From Plecoglossus altivelis (Eukaryota; Chordata; Actinopteri; Osmeriformes; Plecoglossidae), in contig BROE01000024.1 in NCBI GenBank assembly GCA_036571765.1, positions 124,001-188,000 of the forward strand: DNA of 64,000 nt, in the 5' to 3' direction. Both the position numbers and the translations under genes were made by a program. Below are positions 44,629 to 56,309 of the stretch, piece after piece (within the stretch, counting starts at the first letter, position 1; each line of letters begins with the position of its first letter). A model generated the notes under the pieces. The model was not told the origin of the DNA. It saw nothing but the letters and a program-made list of their open reading frames with translations, and ran no database searches.

Positions 44629-47600
44629 CCCTGACAGTCAGAATATCCATTACAAAACAAGGGGATTGTTTGGCTGGTTGTTATCTTCTGCTCTCAGTGT
44701 TGATGAAAGGTGTCAGACCTTAATCACTACATCTCTGTTTTTTCACACACAAATTATTTCCTTCTTTTCACATATAAATAAATCACCATATCGGCTGAAA
44801 TCCGATCACTTTCCAAACAGTCCAGAGAGAAACGCAGAGAAGCATGGAGAGCCCCTCTGGCCTGCCTGGGCCTCAGATGTGGCTCTGCACTAATGGCTGT
44901 TTTCATTTTAATGCCACTTGGAGATGATCAAAAACCTAGGAAGCACTGAGAGACAGAAAATAGAGGCAAGACAGAGAGAATGAGAGACAGGATGTGGAGA
45001 AAAAGAGGGAAGAAAAATGAATCATATGAGCCACAGTATAATGGAATTCATGGTACAAGGCAACTGGCAGATTGCTTATCAGGACGACGCACAATATCCT
45101 GACTGTGATCTGGGAGGTGGTGTCTTAACCAGCAGCTTCATGCTTCTTTAAGAAGACAGTACATTTTTGGCTCTTGCTTCCTGCTCAGATAAGGATTCTC
45201 ACGGAAAGGTGTCCTCAACTTTTCTTTTTCTGCATGAGATGTCACGCTGCAATTTAGCCCAAGCGCTAATCATAGAGCTAAACCCCCAACCTAAATCAAT
45301 TCATATATCTCTTTAGTATGGTTGGACAATAGTAAATATTTACTAGAATGAGTCTACTGTGTTGTCTTTTAGAATAATCTTGCCCTCTAAAATCTCCGAC
45401 CTTCAGATCCAACCTGTCTTCAACAATTTATTTAAACTGACATTATGGTTATAGCTGGTTTTAAGGTGTAATTTTAGAGCTGTGGTCAGGGTTCAGATTA
45501 ATTATTTTATCATGTTATGACTAATGCTAGTATGTAATATACACAAAATTGTTGATAATTACAAAACAAATGGTCCAATATTAAGCTGTAAAAGAAATTG
45601 AATGTATGGAATCTCATACTCTGATAGCATTCTGAAACAACTGTTTGTCTCTTGCAACACACCCACTAAGAAGTTGTAAATCCCTGCAGAAGCCAGAGTT
45701 CAGAACTGACGTGTTTATTCCACCATATGCACCTGCGAAAGCCCAGGCATGACCAGGGTTTGACCTACAGTGGTATGTGAGACCCAGGTTGTTGCTCACA
45801 GGATGGACCAGGCACCACACTCTGTGCTCTAGTTTATTTAGAAGGTAGAAGCTTGTGATGCTGAACTTTCAGGTTAAACCTGTTGACAGTCATTTTTCTA
45901 CTGGTCAGCTGGAACAACTGCCAGTTGACGCTAAGCACAAACAAACTGCACGTAGGCACCTACCACACTAATTGGACAGCAGCCAAGATGGACAAGAAAC
46001 AATTCCAGCTCATACAGGTAGCTTTGATAAAGTATCAGTTGCTTTTCATCATGTAAACACACATGTGTGTCTCAAACATCAGTGATGTCTGGAGATAGGA
46101 AAGAATGCAACTGTACACAAACTCACAAGACATAAACTACATTTTAGAAGAGTGCCTTTGAGAGCCAGTGAGCTGTGGACAGGGGGACAGGGTAGTGATG
46201 ATTTCGGTTTATGACTTACATAAAAATATTTTCACCTCATTTCCATTGAAATAAGAACATTTAGCTTGACTTGTTTTGCATATTCATGATGGCATTTGAG
46301 ACGTAAGGAAATTTGCTTCCATCTTCTGTGTACAGTATCTGTCTGAGTACATACTTGTCAATGTAGATGAACAGATTAGCAAATGTGAGGAGATGAGTTC
46401 AGGGTTCAGTGAATGGGCCATGTTGCCTACATAGGAACAAGCTGGTTGGATGCTGAAGGATTTCACACTAGATGCCTTTGACTGTGAACTGTTTGACTTT
46501 CTTTAGAGTTTGCACTCTGTCCTGGCCCAAGAGGTTGCAAAGACTCATGTTTTACATAAGTTGTTGATACATGAGTTAAAGCTTCTTAAAATTATTTTAA
46601 ATACTTTTCAGTAAATTACAGAAAGTTATGTTGCAATTCTTTACGGCAGCATTGAACCTGAGAAATACACCTACAGTACTGGGTAGTCATTAGTATGGTA
46701 TCTGACTCATAGGCACAAGTGATGTCACTCCTTTTATCAGATTCAACAGATAACCAAGGAATGTTGAAGCTGTTTTTCCTAGGTAGATTAATGTAGGGAT
46801 TAGTTCTGTCAGTCTGGCATAGGCATGTACAGGATTGACCAAACTTTTTGTCACAGAAATACTCACACCAGACTCAAACTAGACCATGGACTATATTCAC
46901 AAATCATCTTAAGGTTAAAAGTGGTAAAACCTCATAACTTGCTGATGTAAGAGAAACTCTTTCAAATAATGGGCATGTCAGTCCTAATTTTAGGACTTCA
47001 CATTTTTACTTAAAATGTCTAAAACCAGCTCGTAATTCTGTGAAAATGTTGGGCTGGTCAAGAGCAAGTCACCAAAAATCCTAAAATGTTTGTTGTTGGC
47101 ATTCCAACTTGGAAAACATTTTTTTAAATGTCATGTCATGATGAGTTTTTGAAAATGTATCATGGGGTATTATGATTGTAGTGCAGTTATCAAGGATGCA
47201 ATAACTTATAGAAACAACCCAGTAACATTGGAGACAAAGGTTAACAACTGGGCCACAGAAAAAAATGCAGCTATTCAGTGCAGACTTACTATGTATATTT
47301 TCTCAGCCATACCTAAGTAGAACACATAACAATCAAAGTGCATCAAACAATATGCCCTCTGGAGATTTACATTGACAATTCGTATGGCTGCCTTTATGCA
47401 TATTCACCACTTGTTTACAAGATGCACTTGTAAAAGACGGACATTAGCTTAACATATAATAGTTTAATTAGTGACAACCTACATTTGAATATGGTTTAAA
47501 AAAAAGATACAATTGTATACATCGCAACATAATACCTTTTTTCACAATATTTTTTGCATGAAATCATTGACAGATATCCATCCCCTACTAGATAACCATT

Positions 47601-48149
47601 TTAAAGAATAGTTAGTAAGCTTGTTGACATTGAGAATAGCAACAAGGTCAACAATACCTCAGCAAAAATTGTCCTAGCATCTTTGTGAATATGTTTTAAG
47701 AAAAAACTATTCAACTCTTACAAACTTTACTGAGTTTAGGAGAACTCTTAGTGGTTAAATAAAATGTTTTGTAAATATGGCCATTGGTCTCAGCCAGACT
47801 GAACTGCTACTGAGCCCTAATCCTAACAAACTTGGCTCTCCACAATGGTCCACCTCCTCTCTCTCCCTCCTCCTTCCCAACAAAGCTATATATTTACCTT
47901 TTCATCACCTTCATGGATTATATAGAAGATTAAAGCCATTCATTTGGCAAGTTCTCATCATGTAAGTACACGTCCAGACCATAAAGCTCACACTGACTCT
48001 TTGACACCGCTTCTTAAAGGATTTGCTCCTCTCTGCTCTCCAAAGTTTGTTGACTTATGGACCTTGTCTTAACTCTTAACTAACCCTTTCACCCGGTCAT
48101 TAAGATTGGTAGCCATGATTGTATCTTAGAGGGATCGGTTGTTCTCTCA

Positions 48150-48385
48150 GGCTAGACCTGGATGCTCTTTCTCAATCGTTTATGTTTCTGTCTCTCTCAC
48201 ACATCCTCTCTCTGTTTCTTTTCTCATCAATTTCCTCCTCGCTCCTTGTTTCTCTATCACTCACCTCCTCTCTCTCTCATTTTCTCTCCCTTTCTCTATA
48301 ACTCTCCTCTTCTCTCCTCATCTCTTCTCCTCTCTCTTCCTGTCTCTCTCTCTGCTTCTCTCTCTCTGTCTCTCTCAAGCTTTCA
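48150..48385. repeat. Pyrimidine-rich (CT) low-complexity tract
   Basis: Some 235 bases of TCTCTC, CCTCTCT and TTCTCT words. The long frames through it (up to 139 codons) are low-complexity artefacts. Confidence 0.9.
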
Positions 48386-48714
48386 GGTCTCTCAGCACCT
48401 CATCTTGACACTGGGACATAACAAGCTGAAGTTCTCTGCTCATGCCCTGAACCAAGAAACAATTTCACCCAGCCATACTGAGGGAGATCATTACAAACAT
48501 GCACCACTCACGCACCTGCTCATCCTTTTACACCAGGAATACCCCCCAGTAGCTGCAATGAGAGGAAGGAGGAGGTCTTGAAACTCATTCTATTGAATGT
48601 GATTTTGTGTCTTCCGCTGGTCTTAGACCACCAAAAAAGTATGATCAAATTGATTTTATGATGAAGGACTAGCCGCTGGGGTATAGCTTTTAGCAGTTGT
48701 GGTGGAGTCTTCAA

Positions 48715-49085
48715 GGGTTTGGGCGGGGTCTACATTGGGCTGTGTCTAGTTTGGGCTGAGTCTCATTTGGCCTGTGTTTAGTTTGGGCCGGGTCTAAGTT
48801 GGGCTGGGTCGTCAGAGGTCTAGGTTAGGTTGAATCTTCAGGGGTTTGGGCTGAGTCTAGTTTGGGTTGGGTCTAGTTTAGGCTTGGTTTAGGTTGGGAT
48901 GGGGCTAGTTTGGGCTGGGTCTTCAGATGCCTGGGCTGGGTCTAGTTTGGGGTGGCTCTAGTTTGCGCTGAGCCTAGTTTTGTCTGAGTCTTCAGGAGTT
49001 TGGGCTGGGTCTGGTTGGGTATAATTTGGGCTGGTACCAGATCCAGCTGGGTCTCGTTTGGGTTGAGTCTTTAGCAGTTTGGATG
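48715..49085. repeat. G-rich minisatellite, unit about 16-17 bases
   Basis: Some twenty imperfect units of GTTTGGGCTGGGTCTA-type sequence, in higher-order blocks punctuated by GTCTTCAGGGGTTTGGGCT. It is strongly G/T-biased on the plus strand. Confidence 0.9.
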
Positions 49086-49099
49086 TTTAAGACTCTTTG

Positions 49100-51820
49100 A
49101 CCTGGATGATTTTCTCATAATTCATATCAAGTCTCTGAAGTGTGGCATCTTCTCACTCTAAAATAATTTGTTATCAACCGTTTATAATTACAGGCTTACA
49201 TGTCTACTCCACATTAAAAACACCCCCCGAAAAGCAGTGTGACTTGTTAAGAATGCACTTTCCACTTAGATGAAGTAGGCCATAACCTGAAATCCATGCC
49301 ATCATATCAATTCAGCGCAGCATCTAAGAGTCCTTATTGGACGAGACATAATTCCATGGAGTATTCCCTTCATCTCTGCCGAGGAAGCATTTCTGCTCCA
49401 GTTGAAAAGAATTAAGATGGTTTAAGCAAAGTTTATCTTCACGCAAGACAACTGACAGAGTTGTTATCTGTCACATTGTAGCTTGTCTGTCTTGCAGTGG
49501 CTGGAGCTGGATTGAGTATTCTGTTGTTGTAGGTACTAGGTAGCCCTAGTGTCAGCTACATTTTGTTCAAACTCTGAATCTGACTCTGGCCCTTTGAATT
49601 TTTGATGGGCATTTATGAACCAAGTGACAGCCTGGTGGTGGACATTGTCTCCAAAAGACAGACTGTACTGAAACTCTGTGCTGATATCTTTTTAGTGGAT
49701 TTCATTTTGTGCTATGGTAACTATCCTACAAATATCTCCCTTAATAAGGATAGTAGTATACATGTTGATTCATCAATGATGCATCCTGGTGTAATGTTCT
49801 GATGGGTATTTTTGTGCTCTGGAAGCATGTTGACACATTGGGGTGTTAGGAGATAAAGATCGTTTGGTACACACAGCTTGAGTAACCTTTCGGGTATTAA
49901 GGATTATCTTGTTACTATTTTTGTTACTTATCAAAATCACTCACTACAATGCTTGCTAACGCCACCAGTCTCTGACCATAGCCCTTTCTCCTGCTCAAGG
50001 CCGCCAGATCTGTGACAGTGTGGAAGCTCCAGTGCAGGTGTTAACCCTCCACAGGCAGGAACCCCTGTCTGGGTCAGCGGAGCTGAGAGAAAAGGAGAGA
50101 TCTGAGGCAGGAGCCCTGATGGAGCCAGGGGAGCGTGACAGATGCTTTGTCCTCCTTTCATTCTTTGTTCCCTTTAAGTTGCTCCCAGATCTGTTGTAGC
50201 TAATGGCTCTGTCATCCTGAATTTGATAGATGTATGTATGACTAGATGTACTGTATGACTCTATGACTGTGTGTGTTTCTGTGTATGTCTAGATGTGGAC
50301 ATTTGTTATTGTAGTTTGTTGTAATCTGGTTGAGATTGTTGCTATTAAGTGTAGAAGAGGATGATGGTTCTGTCCCATGCGCTCTAAAATATTAGCCGTA
50401 TATTTTGAGCAAGTCGTTGCTAGAATTCTTGATAGGGTTCAAAGCTAAAGGTAGCAAAACAGCATCGACCAACTGTGACAGCTTCCTCTCATGACTACAG
50501 TATGTGTCAATCTTCTACTGACATACTGTTCTTTACATTCTCATCTGTACATGTCAGTACATACGACAACCCCTGTCTGTTGTTCATCTGTCCAATAGTC
50601 AGGATCTATTTTGCTACCTTCTGGAAAGTTGTATAGATAGCAGACAGGTGTGTGAAGCAAGTCTAGTCTCTCCCTGCAGTTTGTAAACAGCTGTTTGTGA
50701 GGATTTACGTTGTGAACACTTTCACTATACTTGTATCTTCTTGACCTAGAGTCAGGGCAAGACAGCTGGGTCACTAAAAGGGCTCCATCCCCTAACAATA
50801 TAATTCTCATGGTGCCATACACGTACAGTGATACTTAAAAATGCATTGTTTTCATATTCAGGTTGTTGTCAGTGTGTATAGTGCACTAAATTCAAGCCCT
50901 AACCAGACCCAGTCAAAGGCCAGTGCCATAACAGACACACTCACCAATCAGTGTGAGTCACAAATCTAGGCCCCAAACCAAACCAGTCATCTGTTTATCT
51001 AGGCGGGACATCACAGCGAATGTCTCAGGGACTTGAGGTGTTGAGCTGCTAACTAGAGCGGCGCCACTCCCCTGCTGAACCCGTCGTGAGAAAAGATACT
51101 GTCAGCAACACACATAACCAGAGCTCCGAGGAACAACAAAAAAAGATTCCTGCCTGCCCTCCATCCATCACTGCACCCCTCCATAACGTGCCGAGGCACC
51201 TCTCAACCACAAGATTAACCGTGAAACAGTGACAAACCCAACAATTAATTACTTAAATTCATCCCTCCTGACAAAGAGATATCCTCTGCGGAGTCCTCTG
51301 TGTGTGGGTTCTGGTTCACTCGGAGAAGCTGATAACAACATAATGGCTGGTTGATCTCTAAAAGATTGGACTGTAAAGACAGATAGGTTGTCTGCATTCA
51401 GACCATGCAATTTACACTGCAGAACTATCCAGACAACACAGACCATCTGAATTAGCATATTAGAACATCAAAATAAACAGTGTAAATAACTCCACGCTGT
51501 CATTACAAAGTCATCATCAAAAGCACATTTATTTAAGTGTCATGAAGACATTTTGTTAAACTGAACTACATGTATACCTGTTCCTGTATAAATATAGATG
51601 GAGACTGACAGGCTGCTTGTTTGTGAAAGAAATTCTTATAAGATTATACCTACAATAATATTAATATAGTGAGATGAACTTCATAATGCATTTCGTGCTT
51701 ATTCGAAATGTTGGGAAATTACAAGAAACATTAGTGAAGATTTTCACAATCCAGAAACATTAACTGATCAAATGTATAAATAACAAGAACAAGGAAATTT
51801 TGGTTCAAACATCAAAGTGT
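49100..51820. other. Intergenic upstream of gcm2 3' end, no gene recognised
   Basis: No exon is supported. A plus-strand frame from about 49955 to 50200 is GC-richer than its surroundings and has no start codon near its 5' end. It has no recognised motif. Confidence 0.5.
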
Positions 51821-51844
51821 TCTTCGGGTGGCTGCCTGATTCTG

Positions 51845-52080
51845 TCAACCAGGCTTCAGTTATGTCAGTAATAGGTCAGTACTGTCTGCAGGTCTGTCAG
51901 CAAAAGGTCAGTACTGTGTGAAAAGCTGTCATTCATAGGTCAGATGTATGTGCTGGTAGGTCAGTGATAGGTCAGCACTGTCTGCAAGTTTTGAGTGATA
52001 AGTCAGTATAGTGCTAAAGTCTGTCAGTGATAGGTCAGTACTGTGAAAGACTGTCAGTAATAAGTCAGAGCCATTTGCAG
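51845..52080. repeat. Tandem repeats in gcm2 3' flank
   Basis: Units of roughly 35 bases built on GTCAGTGATAGGTCAGTACT and a following GTCTGCAAGTCT, about seven imperfect copies. The array ends within a few bases of the gcm2 stop codon (52086-52088), so it is probably in the gcm2 3' UTR. Confidence 0.85.
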
Positions 52081-52085
52081 ATCTG

Positions 52086-54086
52086 TCAGTACTCCCCTCC
52101 CTCATATCTGAATGGGTGAGTCACCCGGTCAGGGTAGCTGGCTGAGTAGCTGCTGTATCTGTAGCTGTCGAAGCTGTCCGGACGCTCTACCTTGGCAGGC
52201 AGGGGCAAGGCCTCTGGTTGATATGAGAGGGCAGATTTGATGACACCAGAGTCCTCAGAGTAGGATGTCTGGTTGGCATCATCCAACAGGGAGCTGCATG
52301 CTGGCAGTAGGTTGGGTTTGGGGCAGGGTTGGTAAGACACCTTGGTGGTGGTTGTGATAATCGTCTGCAGGGCAGCGGGGGAGCCGGGTGCTGGCCCTGG
52401 GTATCGGCAGGGGTACTCAGGGTTGTAGTAGTGGTGGTCATAATCACCTCGCTCTCCATAGGGAGTGCCTTTCCCCAATAGAGGCTTCCAGCCGTGGTGC
52501 TTGCTTGGGGGTGCATCATAGCTGCTGCTGGGGTGGGGTGTGGAGCTGGACACCAGGCCAGGGCTGGGCTTGCCAGTTTCAGCGCTCTCAGGCTGTGGGC
52601 TGCTGGGGTCCTTGTTGTACAGGGATGTGTAGGAGCCTGAGCCCAGGTATCCTGGTACAGTAAAGTCATAACCACAGGAGGGGCGCGGCATGTACAGTCG
52701 GTGGTTGGCTGGCTTCTGCAGTGTGGGTGGGGTTTCCCCCAGGGCACTATGGGAATCATAGGCAAACTTGTAGGGCTCAGGGCTCTGGAATGGGGTATAG
52801 TGCTGCGTTTGCAGGGGGAAGTTAGACTCAGCAATGATGCTGAAGCGCTCAGGACCTTCCATACAGGACAGTGGATGCAGATTGGGGAACGGACCAGTCA
52901 TTTCAGGAAACCTCTGAAACAGTAACAATGTGTGCCTGTGTGAGAAATGCATATATTTGGTAGTGTTGTGCATCTTACAGTGCAATGTCACTGTACTGAG
53001 AGCTAATTACTGAGCGCTAACCTCTGGCTCCACCAGCCGTCTCTTTTGGGAGAAGTGAGGGGAGGACATCCTCCTCTTAACTGCACTCCTCCTGGCCTCC
53101 GTCTCAGACTTGCTCTCTGGCCGTGGATGGTCATGGACACCTTTAGCCTGCAGACACAGATACACAAAAAACAATTTATGAACAACTTGTGATTAGCATC
53201 CTTTACATTTCTGACATTATGTTACCATAGAAATGCAAAGCAAATTGCTCAATATTAACAATAATATTAGCACAGGAACTACTGACTTTAGTATAACTAA
53301 TATCAAAAATAACATTTAGCATCATTACTAACATTTTTTTTTAAATACATTATATACTACCCTATAGCACCATATACATTATTTGTATTCTCAGAAAATG
53401 TGAAATGCATGTGAGATGCGCATTTTACGGAAAAAATATTTTTTTTTAATTGTATGTTAATTTTGAATGGATTCAATTTATTTGTAATTGCTTGACATGT
53501 ATTCTATTCATGAAAACAGTCTAAAAATGTGTCTAGTCAACAGAGATATGACCAATCCAACCTGGAAAAATATTGATTTTCCATCCACTCTCCAGAAGTT
53601 GGTGACTGGATAACCACTGTGGCCGCGACAAGGCAGCAGCTCCAGTCCAGAGCTACAACTAGGACACAGCTTCTCTGAAAGACACAATTACACTGACTTT
53701 GCTATCATGTAAAACAGCTTAGTGTGTCTAACATTATTCCCTAACATAACCTCATGAAATAATAATGTATACGTGCATTTATAGCCAATAAATAAAACTC
53801 CAAAACGGCAACATTATTATGCAAGATAATTTGCAGTAAACTATGATGTTCACTTAGACCTATAGGCTAAGTTGGCTGGCTATTGATTTGCCAACATTTC
53901 CTTAAGAGACTGTTGCTTTAAGTAAAGTAATTAAATACAATAGTCTTCTATTTGATTTTTAGTAGGGCTACTGTCAAATTTGAGCTAAGGCAACTGACAG
54001 TAACAAGCTGAATATATATATATATGAAAGCTCACTCAAGAAGAGGTATTTTATTTTTCCTATCTGAGCTACAGCAGACAATCTAT

Positions 54087-54149
<63 letters not shown>

Positions 54150-55013
54150 TGTCATGTATAATCGCAAATAGTTTAGCATGCAGTCATTACTCTGTTGTTT
54201 TTGTCGCGCTTTATCACAGATAGCCGGTCTCAGCTGCAGTTTGCTTCCATCCGTCAGCGTGCAGTTCCGTGAACACACTACGACGCCGAGGCACGACTTC
54301 TTTAGAATCTGACAGTTATGGTTGTTGGTGTTGCGCATTGCCCATCCGCTCAGGTGCCGCTGAGCGTTCTTATCTTCGCCGTTGTAAATGTAACGAACAT
54401 ACCCATCTGTCCATTCCTGAAAAGCGTCAAACTGCTTGGTATCCTGCAACAACATTTAGAAAATGTAGTTAAAGACAAAACACCTCACCCAACTTTTGAA
54501 GATTAACTGCAATCAAACTTAAGGTATCTGTAGGCCTATCGTGTAGGGCTATTTATTTCCTTAAATGACATGAAAAACCTTGTTCGATTGTTCAAAATAT
54601 CAAAATAAACAAACCCTGTCAATAGATTACATTTAGTTTTATTGTTAATATACTGAGAAAGTATTTTGTATGCGAAACGAAAGGAAAATGTCCATAACCG
54701 TAAAAATACACCAACAAAATTACCTTTCATTTGGTGTTTATTACAAAATAGAACCCGAATTCGAGGTCATGTTATTGATTGTTCGATTGTACTTCGTTGT
54801 TGGCATTCTGAAATTTCACATAAGGGTTGCTCGCAGTTAACGAGAATGGTTTTCCTGTGCAGCCTAATTTGTTGTTCGAAAATAAGACTGCGTTAGAAAG
54901 TCAGTACGGTCACTTACCTGAGGCAATTTTGGGTCGTTAATATCCCAGGTTAACTTCATACCGAAGGAGCAGACACAGTCAGGGTCATCAAACTGATCCG
55001 ACGATTTTGACAT
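52086..55013 (-). CDS. gcm2: Gcm2 (glial cells missing 2) transcription factor
   Basis: Gcm2 is a nuclear zinc-dependent DNA-binding regulator of parathyroid and pharyngeal-pouch development in vertebrates. Five exons, all in phase: 54918-55013, 54191-54443, 53562-53674, 53022-53147 and 52086-52913, 471 residues plus stop. The GCM domain fills the first four: LTWDINDPKLPQ, EWTDGYVRYIYNGEDKNAQR, HLSGWAMRNTNNHN, ILKKSCLGVVVCSRNC, RPAICDKARQKQQ, CPSCSSGLELLPCRGHSGYP, VTNFWRVDG, GVHDHPRPESKSETEARRSA. The C-terminal exon has HHGWKPLLGKG, YYNPEYPCRYPGPAPGSPA and LQTIITTTTKVSYQ, which distinguish Gcm2 from Gcm1. The start was chosen at MSKSSDQFDDPD; an in-frame upstream ATG (55064) would add 17 residues and is less like other Gcm2 starts. 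No break seen. Confidence 0.96.
54090..54146. repeat. (AG)n microsatellite in gcm2 intron
   Basis: About 28 AG units, some 45 bases past the donor of gcm2 exon 2 (minus strand). Confidence 0.97.
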
Positions 55014-55089
55014 AGTGAAGATTCTCAACAATTTTACGGTCTTGTTGGCAACCATCAAGGCCACGGCACCTCAGTCGTGCAAAACTATA

Positions 55090-56309
55090 AACATTTCCCT
55101 AAATAGTTTTTGGCAACTGTAAAGTAAACATACTGTTGGCCTAAAAGTAAATAGTGATTAATTTGTATGATTGTAGTTCTAATTGCGGCTTTTATCCAAA
55201 CATACGTTGCTTGAGTCCAGAGCAGAGGTCCCGCTGAGCCAGGAGTCTTCTGGTAATGATAGCAGGTGAGGCTACAGCGCGCATGTAAGGGGCAGGTACT
55301 CCGAATACTAACCATAGCCAGCACGCACGCTCTCACTGCCATTGACCTGTGACACTGACCCCCACTTAGGGTATGTCCGTTATTGCAAGAAAACCAATAA
55401 CCAAAACAAGCATTTACAACGAATTGACTCACAACTTGCAGGCTATTTATGATTTTGAGCCAAACCTATGCAGGGCTACCAATAAAATTTGGGACAACAT
55501 TCCCATTATTCTGATGGTGTTGCACTTTTGACAAGAGAATCACAAGTAATGCGGATTTAAAACCTGCTTGAGTGGAACAATATGACCACTAAGCACATAC
55601 GTCAGCAAAAAGATGTGAAAATATGAGAAGGTGAAATAAACACGTTTAACGGCTACAAAGACACCCGCTATCAGGCAATCTGCCAAGTCATCAGCGGTGT
55701 TGTGTGTAAACCTGAAGCACACTGACGTGTAGCCATCACAACTGGACTTTCCAACAACAAACACCAGGTTACATTAATCACGACAATGGGCTCGGCCATT
55801 TACACAAACAATCATATTACATTCTTTTTATTCATCTTAGCTGTTATCAGATCATAAATTAATACATGCAAAAAATGTATAAAAATAAAAAATAAGATAG
55901 AAAGATAGCCTACGTATAGAGTTGCATTGCAGTTTTTTTTTGACTGACACAAACGAATTTATCGACAGTAACCTATAATTGACTAGTTAATTGTGCATAA
56001 TTCTTCCGTTTCTTCAGAGTTCCCACAAACGAAACACAATAATAACAATAATTTTTTGTTCGCGCAACAGTAACATTTCCCAAATTACAAATGACTGGGG
56101 AATCGAAATTTCTTGGTTCATAAATCACGTAAAGTTCAACACTCTTCAAACACACTTCAAACGGTCTGCATCACATTTTCAAATGTAGATCATTCCACTT
56201 TGAAGGGAACATGTCACCTTCAGAACCTCGTGGGAATGTTTTGGGTGTTTTACGGATTTAATTGATTCGTTACACCTGTGAACTGGTCATCTGTACCAAG
56301 ACGAACAGT
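55090..56309. other. Head-to-head intergenic region, gcm2 and the SYCP2-like gene
   Basis: The start codons of gcm2 (55013, minus) and the SYCP2-family gene (56310, plus) diverge from this 1.3 kb. It is not CpG-rich and has no TATA box in a convincing position. It could hold both promoters. Confidence 0.5.

Noticed and set aside
45985..46020. ATG frame MDKKQFQLIQ followed by a GT donor, considered as a first exon
   Set aside because: No downstream exon in phase and no recognised family. It could be chance.
48119..48581. Long overlapping frames rich in Ser and Leu
   Set aside because: They run through a CT low-complexity tract and are not gene-like.
52187..52834. A 215-codon minus-strand frame
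   Set aside because: It is an out-of-frame shadow of the last gcm2 exon.
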